From the NCBI RefSeq assembly GCF_004664715.2, contig NC_051075.1, positions 28,588,332 through 28,652,331 of the forward strand: a stretch of DNA of 64,000 nucleotides, written 5' to 3'. The position numbers and the translations under genes are program-made. Below, piece after piece: positions 1 to 8,837 of the stretch. How positions within the stretch are numbered: the first letter of the stretch is position 1; the number at the start of each line of letters is the position of its first letter. Source of the DNA: Peromyscus leucopus. Its lineage: Eukaryota > Chordata > Mammalia > Rodentia > Cricetidae. A model generated the notes under the pieces. It had not been told where the DNA came from. It saw only the letters and a list, made by a program, of their open reading frames with translations, and did not search any database.

Positions 1-504
1 TCCTAAACTATACTCAACTTAATTAAATTTAAGCAGCTTTTAGGAAAATAATGTACTGTATTTTACTATGCCTTGGACTCCCCACAGGACCAATTTTTAC
101 AAGCTTAGTTAATCCCATAGTTTAATATTACACTGCGTTCACTATCTTTTTCTTATAATCCTACCATGTCACTGACGCGGAATAATGTATATGCCTGTTT
201 GTGAAGTAGTAGTTAGTTATTCATTGGAAGCAGTAAGTTGAAAGCAGCGTTGAAGAGAAAACAAATATTCAAAAAATAATAATGAAAACAATGTGTGGAT
301 ATAGACTGATAACATTTATTTGTGGTTTTGAGTGCTATTCTTTGTCAGTAGGGATCAGTAAATAACTTCCTCTCTTGTAAAAGTCTGTTAAAATTTTCTT
401 TAATAAGGTTCTTCTTCTCTTTTTCATACCATGTTTAATTGTGGTTTTCAATAAATGAAGAGCCTATCCCTTTGTGAGCAAGATGAGACAGAAAACACAG
501 GGTA
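1..504. other. AT-rich sequence, nothing recognised
   Basis: No coding exon, SINE or LINE signature stands out on either strand. Short frames here have no recognisable family features. Confidence 0.4.
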
Positions 505-950
505 ATGTCTTATTAGAATATTATTTAAGGTGTGTTACTTTTGTTTATGTTGTATTGTTTAACTCTGTGAAGCCGTGTTCCTGTGCCTGTCTAAAATATC
601 TGATGGTCTAATAAAGAACTGGCCAATAGCAAGGCAGGAGAAAGGATAGCCAGGGCTGGCAGGCAGAAAGACTATATAGAAGGAGAAATCTGGGAGGAAG
701 AGATGAAGGAACAAGAGGAAAAGAGTACTCCGGACACCGGACACCCAGGTATACAACCAGGGAAGGAGTAACAAAGAAATGTTTACAGGAATAGAAAAGG
801 AAAAACCCAGAGGAAAAAGACAAATGGGATAATTAAAGATAAGAAAAGCAGGTAAGAAACTAAGACAAGATAAGCCTGGGAGGACATTTATAAGTGAGAA
901 TAAACCTCCATGTGTGATTTATTTGGAAGCTGGGTGACACACTCTCCCCC
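505..950 (+). mobile_element. Solo LTR, family D (ERV class II-like)
   Basis: The segment shares its order of motifs with 36018-36500: a TGTTAC-rich start, a CTAATAAAGA block followed by GGCCAAT and AGGCAGG, then a purine-rich GGAGGAAG/AAGAGGAA middle and an AATAAACCTCCATG end. No internal viral region follows, so it is a solo LTR or fragment. A family C LTR abuts it on the right. Boundaries are approximate and I did not find a clear target duplication. Confidence 0.6.
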
Positions 951-957
951 ACCCCCA

Positions 958-1461
958 TGGTGGTATTGTGTTCCCCAAAATATTGTGCACCCTAATAAAC
1001 TTATCTGGGGTCAGAGACAGAACAGCCACTAGATACAAAGGCTAGAAAATGGTGGCACTCACACCTTTAATCCTAGCATTCCAGAGGTAGAAATCCCTCT
1101 GGAACCCTGTGAGTTCAAGGCCACATTGGAAAGAGCCAGGCATGGTGACACACACCTTTAATCCCAATAAGTGAGCCTTTAATCCCAGGGAGTTATGGCA
1201 GATAGCAGAAAGGTATATAAGGCATGAAGACCAGGAACTAGAAGTATTTGGCTGGTTAAGCTTTTAGGCTTCTAGCAGCAGTTCAGCTGAAATCCATTCA
1301 GATATAAGGACTCAGAGGCTTCCAGTCTGAGGAAACAGGATCAGCTGAGGCAAGGTGAGGAAGCTGCGGCCTGTTCTGTCTCTCTGATCTTCCAGCATTC
1401 ACCCCAATACCTGGCTCCATGTGTGTTTTTATTAATAAGAATTTTTAAGATTCCTGCTATA
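958..1461 (+). mobile_element. Solo LTR, family C, with embedded B1-like segments
   Basis: It begins TGGTGGTATTGTGTTCCCC, has AATAAACTTATCTGGGGTCAG near its left edge, two internal stretches that read like B1 SINE 5' halves (GGTGGCACTCACACCTTTAATCC and a second ...CACACACCTTTAATCCC), a TATATAAGG box near 1214, and an AATAAGAATTTTTAAGATTCCTGCTA end. Related copies lie at 39215, 51763, 37684 (minus) and 29913 (minus). No internal region is attached. Confidence 0.75.
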
Positions 1462-1630
1462 CCACCACCAAAACCACCACCCCGAAAAAAAGAGAAAAAA
1501 AAAAAAACACACCAATGAGATGTGAATAGATATATCAGACCTAGCTCATTCTTGTAGGGAGCACTCAGAGGTAGATTCATTTGTTTAATGCACCATTGCC
1601 ACAAGTAACAATAAGAATATATAATATGAT

Positions 1631-1800
1631 GCCGGGCAGTGGTGATGCACACCTTTAAACCCAGCCCTTGGGAGGCAGAGGCAGGCAGATCTCTATGAGT
1701 TTGAGGCCAGCCTGGTTTGCAGAGTAAGATCCAGGAAAGCAGGCACCAAAACTATATAGAGAAACTCTGTCTCAAAAACCCCCCTCCAAAAAAGAAAAAA
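1631..1800 (+). repeat. B1 SINE
   Basis: 7SL-derived SINE: GCCGGGCAGTGGTG start, CACACCTTTAAACCCAGC (RNA polymerase III A-box region), GGGAGGCAGAGGCAGGCAG, TTTGAGGCCAGCCTGG (B-box region) and AGAAACTCTGTCTC before an A-rich tail. Confidence 0.93.
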
Positions 1801-1824
1801 AATATAGTTTGGACATGTTAGCAA

Positions 1825-1908
1825 CATTCACGTATATACATGTATATACATTCACGTATATACATGTATATACATTCACGTATATACATGTATATACATT
1901 CACCTATA
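1825..1908. repeat. 24-bp minisatellite, about 3.5 copies
   Basis: Units start at 1825, 1849, 1873 and 1897 with CATTCACG and continue with alternating TATATAC/ATGTATATA. The first three are identical; the last is partial and mutated (CACC). Confidence 0.92.
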
Positions 1909-2023
1909 TGCACACCTGCTAATGATCTCTTTACATGTAACCATGAGCCTACTCACAAGCATGAAGGCTGTAAAAATTAATTAGTTTCTGTAAACTAATT
2001 TTCTTTTTTTCCCATTCATTAGG

Positions 2024-2039
2024 TGAGCACTGTACTATT
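2024..2039. other. Target-site duplication of the L1, left copy
   Basis: TGAGCACTGTACTATT occurs here directly before the L1 poly(T) and again at 14305-14320, beyond the L1 5' end. The pair brackets the L1 and the provirus nested in it. Confidence 0.85.
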
Positions 2040-2989
2040 TTTTTTTTTAGCTTCCCACAACTTTTATTTTTTTTTTTTTGTGATATATATTTTTTTATTT
2101 TACAATACCATTCAGTTCTACATATCAGCCATGGGTTCCCCTATTCTCCCCCCTCCCACGCCCTCCCCTTACCCCCAGCCCAACCTCCATTCCCACCTCC
2201 TCCAGGACAAGTCCTCCCCCGAGGATTGTGATCAACTTGGTAGACTCAGTCCAGGGAGGTCCAGTCCCTTCTTCCCAGACTAAGCCAAGTGTCCCTGCAT
2301 AAGTTCCTGGTTTCAAACAGCTAACTCATGGAATGAGCACAGGACTTGGTCCCACTGCCTAGGTGCCTCCCAAACTGATCAAGCCAATCAACTGTCTCAC
2401 CTATTCAGAGGGCCTGATCCAGCTGGGAGCCCCTCAGCCTTTGGTTCATAGTTCATGTGTTTCCATTCATTTGGCTATTTTTTTCAATAATTGAGTAAAA
2501 CTGAAATTTATTATATGCCACAGTCGTCCTAGGGACCTCCATGCTATATATATAGCCTCTATGGTTCTATGGGTTGTGGTCTGATTGTTCATTTTATATC
2601 TAGAATCCACCAATGAGTGAGTACATACCATAACTGTCTTTCTGGGTTTGGGTTACCTCACTCAGGATGATTTTTCTAGTTCCATCCATTTGCCTGCAAA
2701 TTTCATGCTTTCATTGTTTTTCTCTGCTGAGTAGTACTCCATTGTGTATATGTACCACATTTTTTTCCATCCATTCTTCCGTTGATGGGCATCTAGGTTG
2801 TTTCCAGGTTCTGGCTATTACAAATAGTGCTGCTATGAACATAGCTGAGCATGTATCTTTATGGTATGAATCAGCATTCTTTGGGTAGATGCCCAAGAGT
2901 GGGATGGCTGGGTCTTGAGGTAGTTCGATTCCTAATTTTCTGAGAAACCGCCATACTGATTTCCACAGTGGTTGTACAAGTTTACATTC

Positions 2990-3280
2990 CTACCAACAGT
3001 GGAGGAGTGTTCCCTTTGCTCCACATCCTCTCCAACATTGGTTGTCATTGGTGTTTTTGATCGTAGCCATTCTAACAGGTGTGAGGTGGTATCTCAGAGT
3101 CATTTTGATTTGCATTTCTCTGATGATTAAGGATGTTGAGCATTTCTTTAAATGTCTTTCAGCCATTTGTAGTTCTTGTTTTGTGAATTCTCTGTTTAGC
3201 TCTTTAGCCCATTTTTTAATTGGACTGTTCAGTGCTTTGATGTCTAGTTTCTTGAGTTCTTTATATATTGTGGAGATCAA
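2990..3280 (-). pseudogene. L1 ORF2 C-terminal fragment
   Basis: A 96-codon minus-strand frame. It contains the conserved ORF2 end segment: IKKWAKELNREFTKQ, HLKKCSTSLIIREMQIK, LRYHLTPVRMATIKN, then CWRGCGAKGTLLHCW. In an intact element this is the C-terminal zinc-knuckle-like region of the LINE endonuclease/reverse transcriptase. Downstream coding is frameshifted and upstream coding is separated by the 9.8-kb provirus, so no functional ORF2 product can be made. Confidence 0.85.
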
Positions 3281-3526
3281 TCCTCTGTCAGATGTGGGGT
3301 TGGTGAAGATCTTTTCCCAATCTGTTGGCTGTCTTTTTGTCTTATTGACTGTGTCTTTTGCCCTGCAAAAGCTTCTCAGTTTCGAGAGGTCCCATTTATT
3401 AATGATTGTGCTCAGGGTCTGTGCTGTCGGTGTTTTATTTAGGAAATGGTCTCCGGTGCCAATGCGTTCAAGAGTGCTTCCTATTTTCTTTTCTATTAAG
3501 TTTAGTGTAACTGGATTTATGTTTAG

Positions 3527-3532
3527 GTCTTT
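3527..3532. other. Provirus 1 target-site duplication, left (GTCTTT)
   Basis: GTCTTT precedes the 5' LTR and recurs at 13325-13330 after the 3' LTR. Six bases is the usual duplication for class II retroviruses. The L1 sequence reads through when one copy and the provirus are removed. Confidence 0.95.
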
Positions 3533-3899
3533 TGCTGTGGGACGGTCTATATGTCAAATTGCTCTGATTGGTCAATAAATAAAACACTGGTTGGCCAGTG
3601 GCCAGGCAGGAAGTAGGTGGGACAAGGAGAGAGGAGAATTGTGGGAAGCAGAAGGCTGAGGCAGAGAGACACTGCAGCCACCGCCAGGAGAAGCAGCATG
3701 TGAAGACGCCGGTAAGCCACCAGCCACGTGGCAAGGTATAGATTTATAGAAATGGGTTAATTTAAGATAAAAGAACAATTAGCAAGAAGCCTGCCACGGC
3801 CATACAGTTTATAAGTGATAAGCGTCTGAGTGATTATTTTATAAGTGGATTGTGGGACTGCGGGGCTTGGGGAACCTGGAGAGAAGCCCTCCAGCAACA
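3533..3899 (+). mobile_element. Provirus 1 5' LTR (family A, 367 bp)
   Basis: It runs from TGCTGTGGGACGG to CCAGCAACA. It matches 12956-13324 except for a missing TA near 3822 and ACA for GCA at the end. Landmarks are a GGTCAATAAATAAAACACTGG block near the left edge, TTGGCCAGTGGCCAGGCAGG, and a T/A-rich GTATAGATTTATAGAAATGGG that could supply the core promoter. Relatives are at 16981, 58858 and 59850. Confidence 0.95.
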
Positions 3900-3901
3900 A
3901 A

Positions 3902-3915
3902 TGGCGCCCAACGTG
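3902..3915 (+). promoter_or_regulatory. Primer binding site 1 (tRNA-Lys type, partial)
   Basis: TGGCGCCCAACGTG follows the LTR after two bases (AA). It matches the first 14 of the 18 bases complementary to the tRNA-Lys(1,2) 3' end, then diverges to ACAAGAATCC exactly as in provirus 2. So the LTR is A-type but the PBS is that of the B family. Confidence 0.88.
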
Positions 3916-4270
3916 ACAAGAATCCATTAAAAACTGCTTGGCTTGGCGGCAGGTCCGCTTTCCCGCAAGGGCGGCAGGCACGCGGCGGCACGCGGCGGCC
4001 GGCGGCGATCGGCTTCTTAGTCCGAGCAGCAGCTTCTTAGCCTGGGTCTAGTTCTGCTTGACCTCAGGCTGGACTATCGGTGAGCTTCTTGCTTAAATCC
4101 TGCTTGCTTAAAGCCGGTGCTACAAACAACTCAGAGTTGCCCTGCCGAACAGGGCCCTGCCTGTAAAGCCAACGCACATGGTCGGAGCTTAAGGAAGCCA
4201 GACCCAAGCCTTGACTCGGCACAAGAGGGAACACGTGGCTGCATTTAAACTTCAGACAGCTACGCTTTCT

Positions 4271-4271
4271 T

Positions 4272-4303
<32 letters not shown>
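4271..4303 (+). repeat. (CT)n tract in leader
   Basis: Alternating CT of about 33 bp. Provirus 2 has a longer CT tract at the same place, so it is a family trait rather than a chance microsatellite. Confidence 0.9.
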
Positions 4304-4311
<8 letters not shown>

Positions 4312-4384
4312 TGGATTTACACCTGGGACACTAGGTGGCTGCTTTGAAAATCCCCTCGGATTTCTACTGTTCTACGCAGATTTG

Positions 4385-4390
4385 GTAAGT
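4385..4390 (+). promoter_or_regulatory. Putative retroviral splice donor
   Basis: CAGATTTG|GTAAGT lies about 70 bp before gag and is kept unchanged at 18971-18976 in provirus 2. It fits the consensus donor, placed where simple betaretroviruses splice to subgenomic mRNAs. Confidence 0.7.
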
Positions 4391-4456
4391 CATAATATAT
4401 CAGATATTTTAAAGGAAACTATCTAAAAGAGAATTTTTTTCCACATTAAAAAACAA

Positions 4457-5776
4457 ATGGGTTTTATGTGTACATTGGAAGAAAATTGGTTTTTGTTCGA
4501 AATTTTAGGCAGTCTGGCAATGGAACAACTATATAATATTAGTATTGGTGGAATTATGCACCTTATCACTATAACAATCCACATTTTAATATTTAAAAAG
4601 ATAGTCAATTTAAGTGCCAGGATAACAGCTTTAGAAGAACTTGTTAAACCTGTAAAAATTCAGACAGAAGAAATTAACAGTGAAGTTGTTTCAAGTCGGG
4701 ATCATAAGGTTGCAGAAAGAAAGCCTGTTTTCACACAGTCACCCTTAATTTATCCTGTAACCGTACAGCAGATGCCTGATCAAATGGCTACACAAAATAC
4801 TTGGGCTCCAATTGAAATGTTGGATTTAAAAAGGTTTAAGGAGGCAATAGTATCTTATGGCATGCATTCCCCATATGTAAAGCAAATGTTAAACTCTTGG
4901 TCAACATATAATAGGATAGTACCACAGGACTGGCGGGACCTCGCACAAGGTGTTCTGGAACCCAGCCAGAGACTTCAATTTCTGACTTGGTTTAAGGAGG
5001 AAGCTAAAAACATAGAAAAACAATGGAGGGATAAAGTAATACAAGTTTGCCAGGATCAGCTTATGGGCGAAGGCCAATATGCTTCAGCACAAACACAATG
5101 TTTATATGATGTCCAAACCCTAATTTTATGTCGAACGGCAGCCTTGAATGCATGGGACAAAGTTGAGGAACCAGGAAAAAAATCTGAGTCATTTACAAAG
5201 GTGAAGCAAGGCCCAAAAGAGTCTTTTACAGATTTTTTACAAAGACTGGCTTCAGCAGTAAAGAGAATGGTCTCGGATTCAGAAGCTAGTAAGGCAATAA
5301 TTGAATCTTTGGCCTTTGAGAATGCGAATGCAGCATGCAAAAGAATAATCAGGCCATTAAGGGCAAGTTCTGCACCTATGGAAGATTGGATTAGAGAAAC
5401 AATTAATGTTGAAGCTGATGAGCATGATGATACATGGGTAGGAGAAGTAATTTCAAAAGGTTTGAGGAGTGTTAGATGTTTTGGATGTGGAAAGCAAGGA
5501 CATTTGAAAAGGGACTGTAGACAGGTCATTCCCAGAAACAATGTTTCTTCAAGGAACAATGGCAACAGAAGGCCCCTTCCTTCTGGAGTATGCAGAAGGT
5601 GTGGTAAGGGAAAACACTGGACCAACGAATGTAGATCAACAAAGGACAGACAGGGTAATCCTTTGCCTCAGTCTTCGGGAAACTCCCAGAGGGGCCTCGC
5701 GCAGGCCCCCAGTGCAAATCCAGTTCAAACCTTTCCTGCAGCCATAGAGGAAATGCCTGCTCTGGAGAGCGATTAA
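4457..5776 (+). CDS. gag: Provirus 1 Gag polyprotein
   Basis: An intact 439-codon Gag. It starts MGF (Gly-2 allows N-myristoylation) with a good context (A at -3, G at +4). Residues about 33-50 form a hydrophobic segment ending in KK, followed by a short LSARITALEEL heptad stretch. There is no matrix-sized domain. Capsid begins near residue 105 (NTWAPIEMLDLKRFKEAIV) and has the major homology region QGPKESFTDFLQRL. Two CX2CX4HX4C zinc knuckles follow (CFGCGKQGHLKRDC and CRRCGKGKHWTNEC), giving nucleocapsid. It ends with TAA at 5774. The G GGA AAC site at 5677 lies in its frame, so some ribosomes would move into pro-pol. It is collinear with Gag of provirus 2, which lacks about eight residues near position 65. 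Confidence 0.93.
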   Translation: MGFMCTLEENWFLFEILGSLAMEQLYNISIGGIMHLITITIHILIFKKIVNLSARITALEELVKPVKIQTEEINSEVVSSRDHKVAERKPVFTQSPLIYPVTVQQMPDQMATQNTWAPIEMLDLKRFKEAIVSYGMHSPYVKQMLNSWSTYNRIVPQDWRDLAQGVLEPSQRLQFLTWFKEEAKNIEKQWRDKVIQVCQDQLMGEGQYASAQTQCLYDVQTLILCRTAALNAWDKVEEPGKKSESFTKVKQGPKESFTDFLQRLASAVKRMVSDSEASKAIIESLAFENANAACKRIIRPLRASSAPMEDWIRETINVEADEHDDTWVGEVISKGLRSVRCFGCGKQGHLKRDCRQVIPRNNVSSRNNGNRRPLPSGVCRRCGKGKHWTNECRSTKDRQGNPLPQSSGNSQRGLAQAPSANPVQTFPAAIEEMPALESD

Positions 5777-7812
5777 ATAACCAAATGCCTATTGGAATAA
5801 ATCATGCTGGTCAGGATGATGAAACAGAGAGAATAGAAAATTCAGGAGAAAACATAAAGAAAATTTTTTGGCAAACTTCTATTAATGAACAAAGACCAAA
5901 ATTAACAATAAAAATAAATGGTGTTTTGTTGTCTGGTCTGGTAGACACAGGTGCGGACGTTACCATAATTGCACCAGAATTTTGGCATCCAACTTGGCCT
6001 CTTCAGGAGGTAAACGTTCAACTGTTAGGAATTGGGACATTATCTCATGTGAAACAGAGTGCAAGATGGCTCGAATGTATAGGTCCAGAAGGACAGAGAG
6101 GAAAATTAAAACCATATGTGGCTAACATAACTATGAACCTGTGGGGTCGAGACTTGTTGCAACAATGGAATACTCAGATTAACATCCCTCCAATCTCAGA
6201 AACAAATCATAAACTAGCACATGTTACTGAGAGAAATATTAGAAGATATTGTTCTAATGAGTGGTCACCAGCCATCCATATTATACAAGAACAGGGCACA
6301 ATAACTGATGATCTTCCAAAGACACCAACAGCTCTTCCTTTAAAATGGTTAACAGACAAGCCTGTATGGGTCCAGCAATGGCCTTTAACAACAGAGAAAC
6401 TCCAGGCTTTAGAAGAGCTGGTAGAAGAACAGTTAAATGCTCAGCATATTGAAGAATCAACCAGCCCTTGGAATTCTCCTGTATTTGTTATTAAAAAGAA
6501 ATCTGGTAAATGGAGAATGGTAACAGACCTTAGAGCAATTAACAAAGTAATTCAGCCAATGGGCTCTCTACAATCTGGGATGCCTTTGCCTACTCTGTTA
6601 CCAAAAGGATGGCCTCTCATAGTTATTGATTTAAAAGACTGTTTCTTTTCAATACCCTTACAAGAAAAAGACAAAGAAAGATTTGCTTTTACAGTGCCTA
6701 CTTATAATAATTCTCAACCGGTTAAAAGATTTCAATGGAGGGTCCTCCCACAGGGAATGTTGAATAGCCCAACTCTGTGCCAGTATTTTGTGCAACAGCC
6801 ATTGGAAGTGATACATAAAAAATTTTCTAAATCTATAATTTATCATTATATGGATGATATTTTACTAGCTGACTCAAATGCAGATACTTTAGAAATAATG
6901 TTTGAAGAAGTAAAGAAAATTTTGCCTTGCTGGGGATTACAAATTGCTCCTGAAAAGATACAAAGAGGAGATTCTATTAATTATTTAGGATATAAAATAG
7001 AGCTACAAAAAATTAGACCCCAAAAAGTGCAAATTCGGAGAGATAGACTACAGACTCTTAATGACTTTCAAAGATTATTTGGAGACATTTCTCATCTACG
7101 AACTATTGTTGGGGTAAAAAATGATGAACTGACTAATTTGTTCAAAACCTTAGAAGGTGACAAGGACTTAAATAGTCCAAGAGAACTATCACCTGAAGCT
7201 GAGAAAGAATTAGCCTTGGTAGAAAAGAAAGTGCATGAAGGACACGTGAATCGTATTGATCCAAAGCTGGATTGCATTTTGGTTATCTTACCTTCTAGGC
7301 GTTCTCCTACTGGAATATTAATGCAGAGGGAAGATATTATATTGGAATGGATATTTTTACCAAATAAACCAAATAAAAAATTAAAAACTTATGTGGAAAA
7401 AATCTCTGACTTGATTTACAAAGGAAAATTGAGACTTCGTCAATTAGCAGGCATAGACCCAGCAGAAATTGTTGTACCATTAACTAAGGAGGACATTGAA
7501 AAATTATGGACAGAAAGTGAACCTTGGCAAAGAGCTTGCAGTAATTTTTTGGGAGAAATTAACAGCAAATATCCCAAAAGCAATAGAATTGATCTTATAA
7601 AGAGAGCTGAATGGATCTTGCCTCGAATTGTACGGCAAAAACCCATATTTGGAGTTCGTACATTTTATACAGATGCCAACAAAGAAGGAAAGGCAGGTTA
7701 CAAATCAGAAAATTTAAGTAAAGTGGTTCAAAGTCCGTATAATTCAGTTCAAAAATCAGAATTGTATGCTATTCTGTTGGTATTAATGGATTTTTCAGAA
7801 CCTCTAACATAG
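5659..7812 (+). pseudogene. pro-pol: Provirus 1 Pro-Pol, first part (protease, RT, partial RNase H)
   Basis: The -1 frame opens at 5659, inside gag; a non-initiating ATG lies at 5785. Counted from that ATG, the aspartic protease active site DTGA is at residues 54-57 and the retropepsin GRDLL near 121. RT has LPQG near 321 and the catalytic YMDD near 355, followed by thumb and connection. RNase H starts with FYTDAN and QKSELY. The frame then stops with TAG at 7810 because one base present in provirus 2 is missing near 7805 (CCTCTAACA against CCTCTCAACA). No second frameshift is needed between pro and pol; they form one frame. dUTPase is absent. The break removes the last RNase H acidic residues and integrase from this product. 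Confidence 0.92.
5677..5709 (+). promoter_or_regulatory. Gag-Pro -1 frameshift signal (slippery site plus hairpin)
   Basis: GGGAAAC at 5677-5683 is phased as G GGA AAC in gag. After a 7-base spacer comes a perfect 7-bp hairpin: GGGGCCT (5691-5697), loop CGCGC, AGGCCCC (5703-5709). The pro frame is -1 to gag and is open from 5659 (after TAA at 5656). The same heptanucleotide is known at the gag-pro junction of Mason-Pfizer/SRV-type betaretroviruses. The hairpin is identical in provirus 2 although the loop differs. Confidence 0.88.
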
Positions 7813-8837
7813 TAACTGACTCTCAGTATGCTGAAAGAGTGGTGTTACATATTGAGACTGCAGAATTTATCCCTGATGCTTCAGAATTAACTTCACTATT
7901 TATTCAATTACAAGATACAATCAGGAAAAGGAATCATCCTTTATATATAACTCACATTCGATCCCATACTGGTCTGCCAGGCCCTCTAGCACAAGGCAAT
8001 GATGAGATTGATAAATTATTGATAGGAAATGTGCTGGAGGCCTCAGAATTTCATAAAAAACATCACGTCAATAGTAAAGGTTTAAAAAAGGATTTTTCCA
8101 TAACCTGGCAACAAGCCAAAGAAATAGTAAAGAAATGTCCTACTTGTTCCTTCTACAATCAGACGCCATTACCAGCAGGATGTAACCCAAAGGGTACTCA
8201 GAGAAATGAGATCTGGCAGATGGACGTGTTTCACTTTGCAGAATTTGGAAAATTGAAATATGTACACCACACTATCGATACTTATTCAGGATTTCAATGG
8301 GCAACTGCTTTGAGTTCTGAAAAAGCTGATTCTGTAATCACTCATTTGCTAGAAGTTATGGCCATCATGGGTATACCTGCACAAATCAAAACTGACAATG
8401 CTCCATCATATGTCTCTGTTAAAATGAAACAGTTTTTTGCTTATTACAATATAAAGCGTATTACAGGCATACCACATAATCCTACAGGTCAAGCAGTTAT
8501 AGAAAGATCAAACAGAACTCTAAAGGATATGCTAAATAAACAGAAATGGGTAACAAAAACCCCCAGAAATAGACTGCATAATGCTCTTCTAACTTTGAAT
8601 TTTCTGAATGCCAATAAGAAAGGAACAACAGCTGCAGAGAGACATTGGATAATAAAAAAAACTACAGAATTAAATCAGCCTATATACTTTAAGGATGTGC
8701 TGACCTCAGAATGGAAACCAGGGTATGTATTACATTGGGGACGGGGTTTTGCTTTTGTTTCTACAGGAGAAGATAAGCTGTGGGTACCATCAAAATTGAT
8801 AAAGGTTCGATTTGAACAAGAGAGACCTCTTAATTGA
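7813..8837 (+). pseudogene. pol: Provirus 1 Pol, second part (RNase H end and integrase), out of frame
   Basis: After the one-base deletion, pol continues in the next frame. The longest ATG-started piece is 7839-8837 (332 codons). It contains the RNase H tail with HIRSHTGLPGP and GNDEIDK, the integrase zinc-binding HKKHH...CPTC, and the catalytic core QMDVFH, KTDNAPSY and VIERSN (the D,D-35-E triad). A C-terminal domain of the GRGFAFVSTGEDKLWVPSKL type follows, ending in TGA at 8835. All catalytic residues are still present, so the lesion is recent. With no frameshift signal here, this part would not be made. Confidence 0.92.

Larger units (their letters stand above)
2040..3532 (-). mobile_element. 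L1 LINE, 3' part (3' UTR and ORF2 C-terminus)
   Basis: On the minus strand the order is ORF2 C-terminal coding, 3' UTR and poly(A) (poly(T) at 2040-2105 on the plus strand). About 2040-2640 is the C/T-rich 3' UTR. The rest codes for the cysteine-rich ORF2 end, including MISTIYKELKK and the CWRGCG...LLHCW motif (frame 2990-3280). It is interrupted at 3532 by provirus 1 and resumes at 13331. The long plus-strand frame at 3042-3578 is its antisense shadow. Confidence 0.9.
3916..4456 (+). other. Provirus 1 untranslated leader (B family)
   Basis: It is homologous in patches to 18570-19023 of provirus 2 (CAAGAATCCATTAAAAACTGCTTGG, GCTACAAACA, CCAAGCCTTGACTCGGC, CAAGAGGGAACA). It contains a CpG-rich stretch with GGCGG repeats at about 3950-4010 that provirus 2 lacks, a pyrimidine CT tract, and the splice donor. 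A packaging signal is expected here in retroviruses but cannot be located by eye. Confidence 0.75.

Noticed and set aside
1825..1908. Short regular repeats as a CRISPR array
   Set aside because: Units are contiguous with no unique spacers, in rodent DNA.
3042..3578. 178-codon plus-strand frame as a membrane protein gene
   Set aside because: It is the antisense of the L1 ORF2 C-terminus and runs into the LTR; the hydrophobic look comes from antisense Lys/Asn codons.
5056..5625. 189-codon minus-strand frame opposite gag, also 19674-20168
   Set aside because: It mirrors gag codons and is present in both proviruses only because gag is; no independent start signals or domain.
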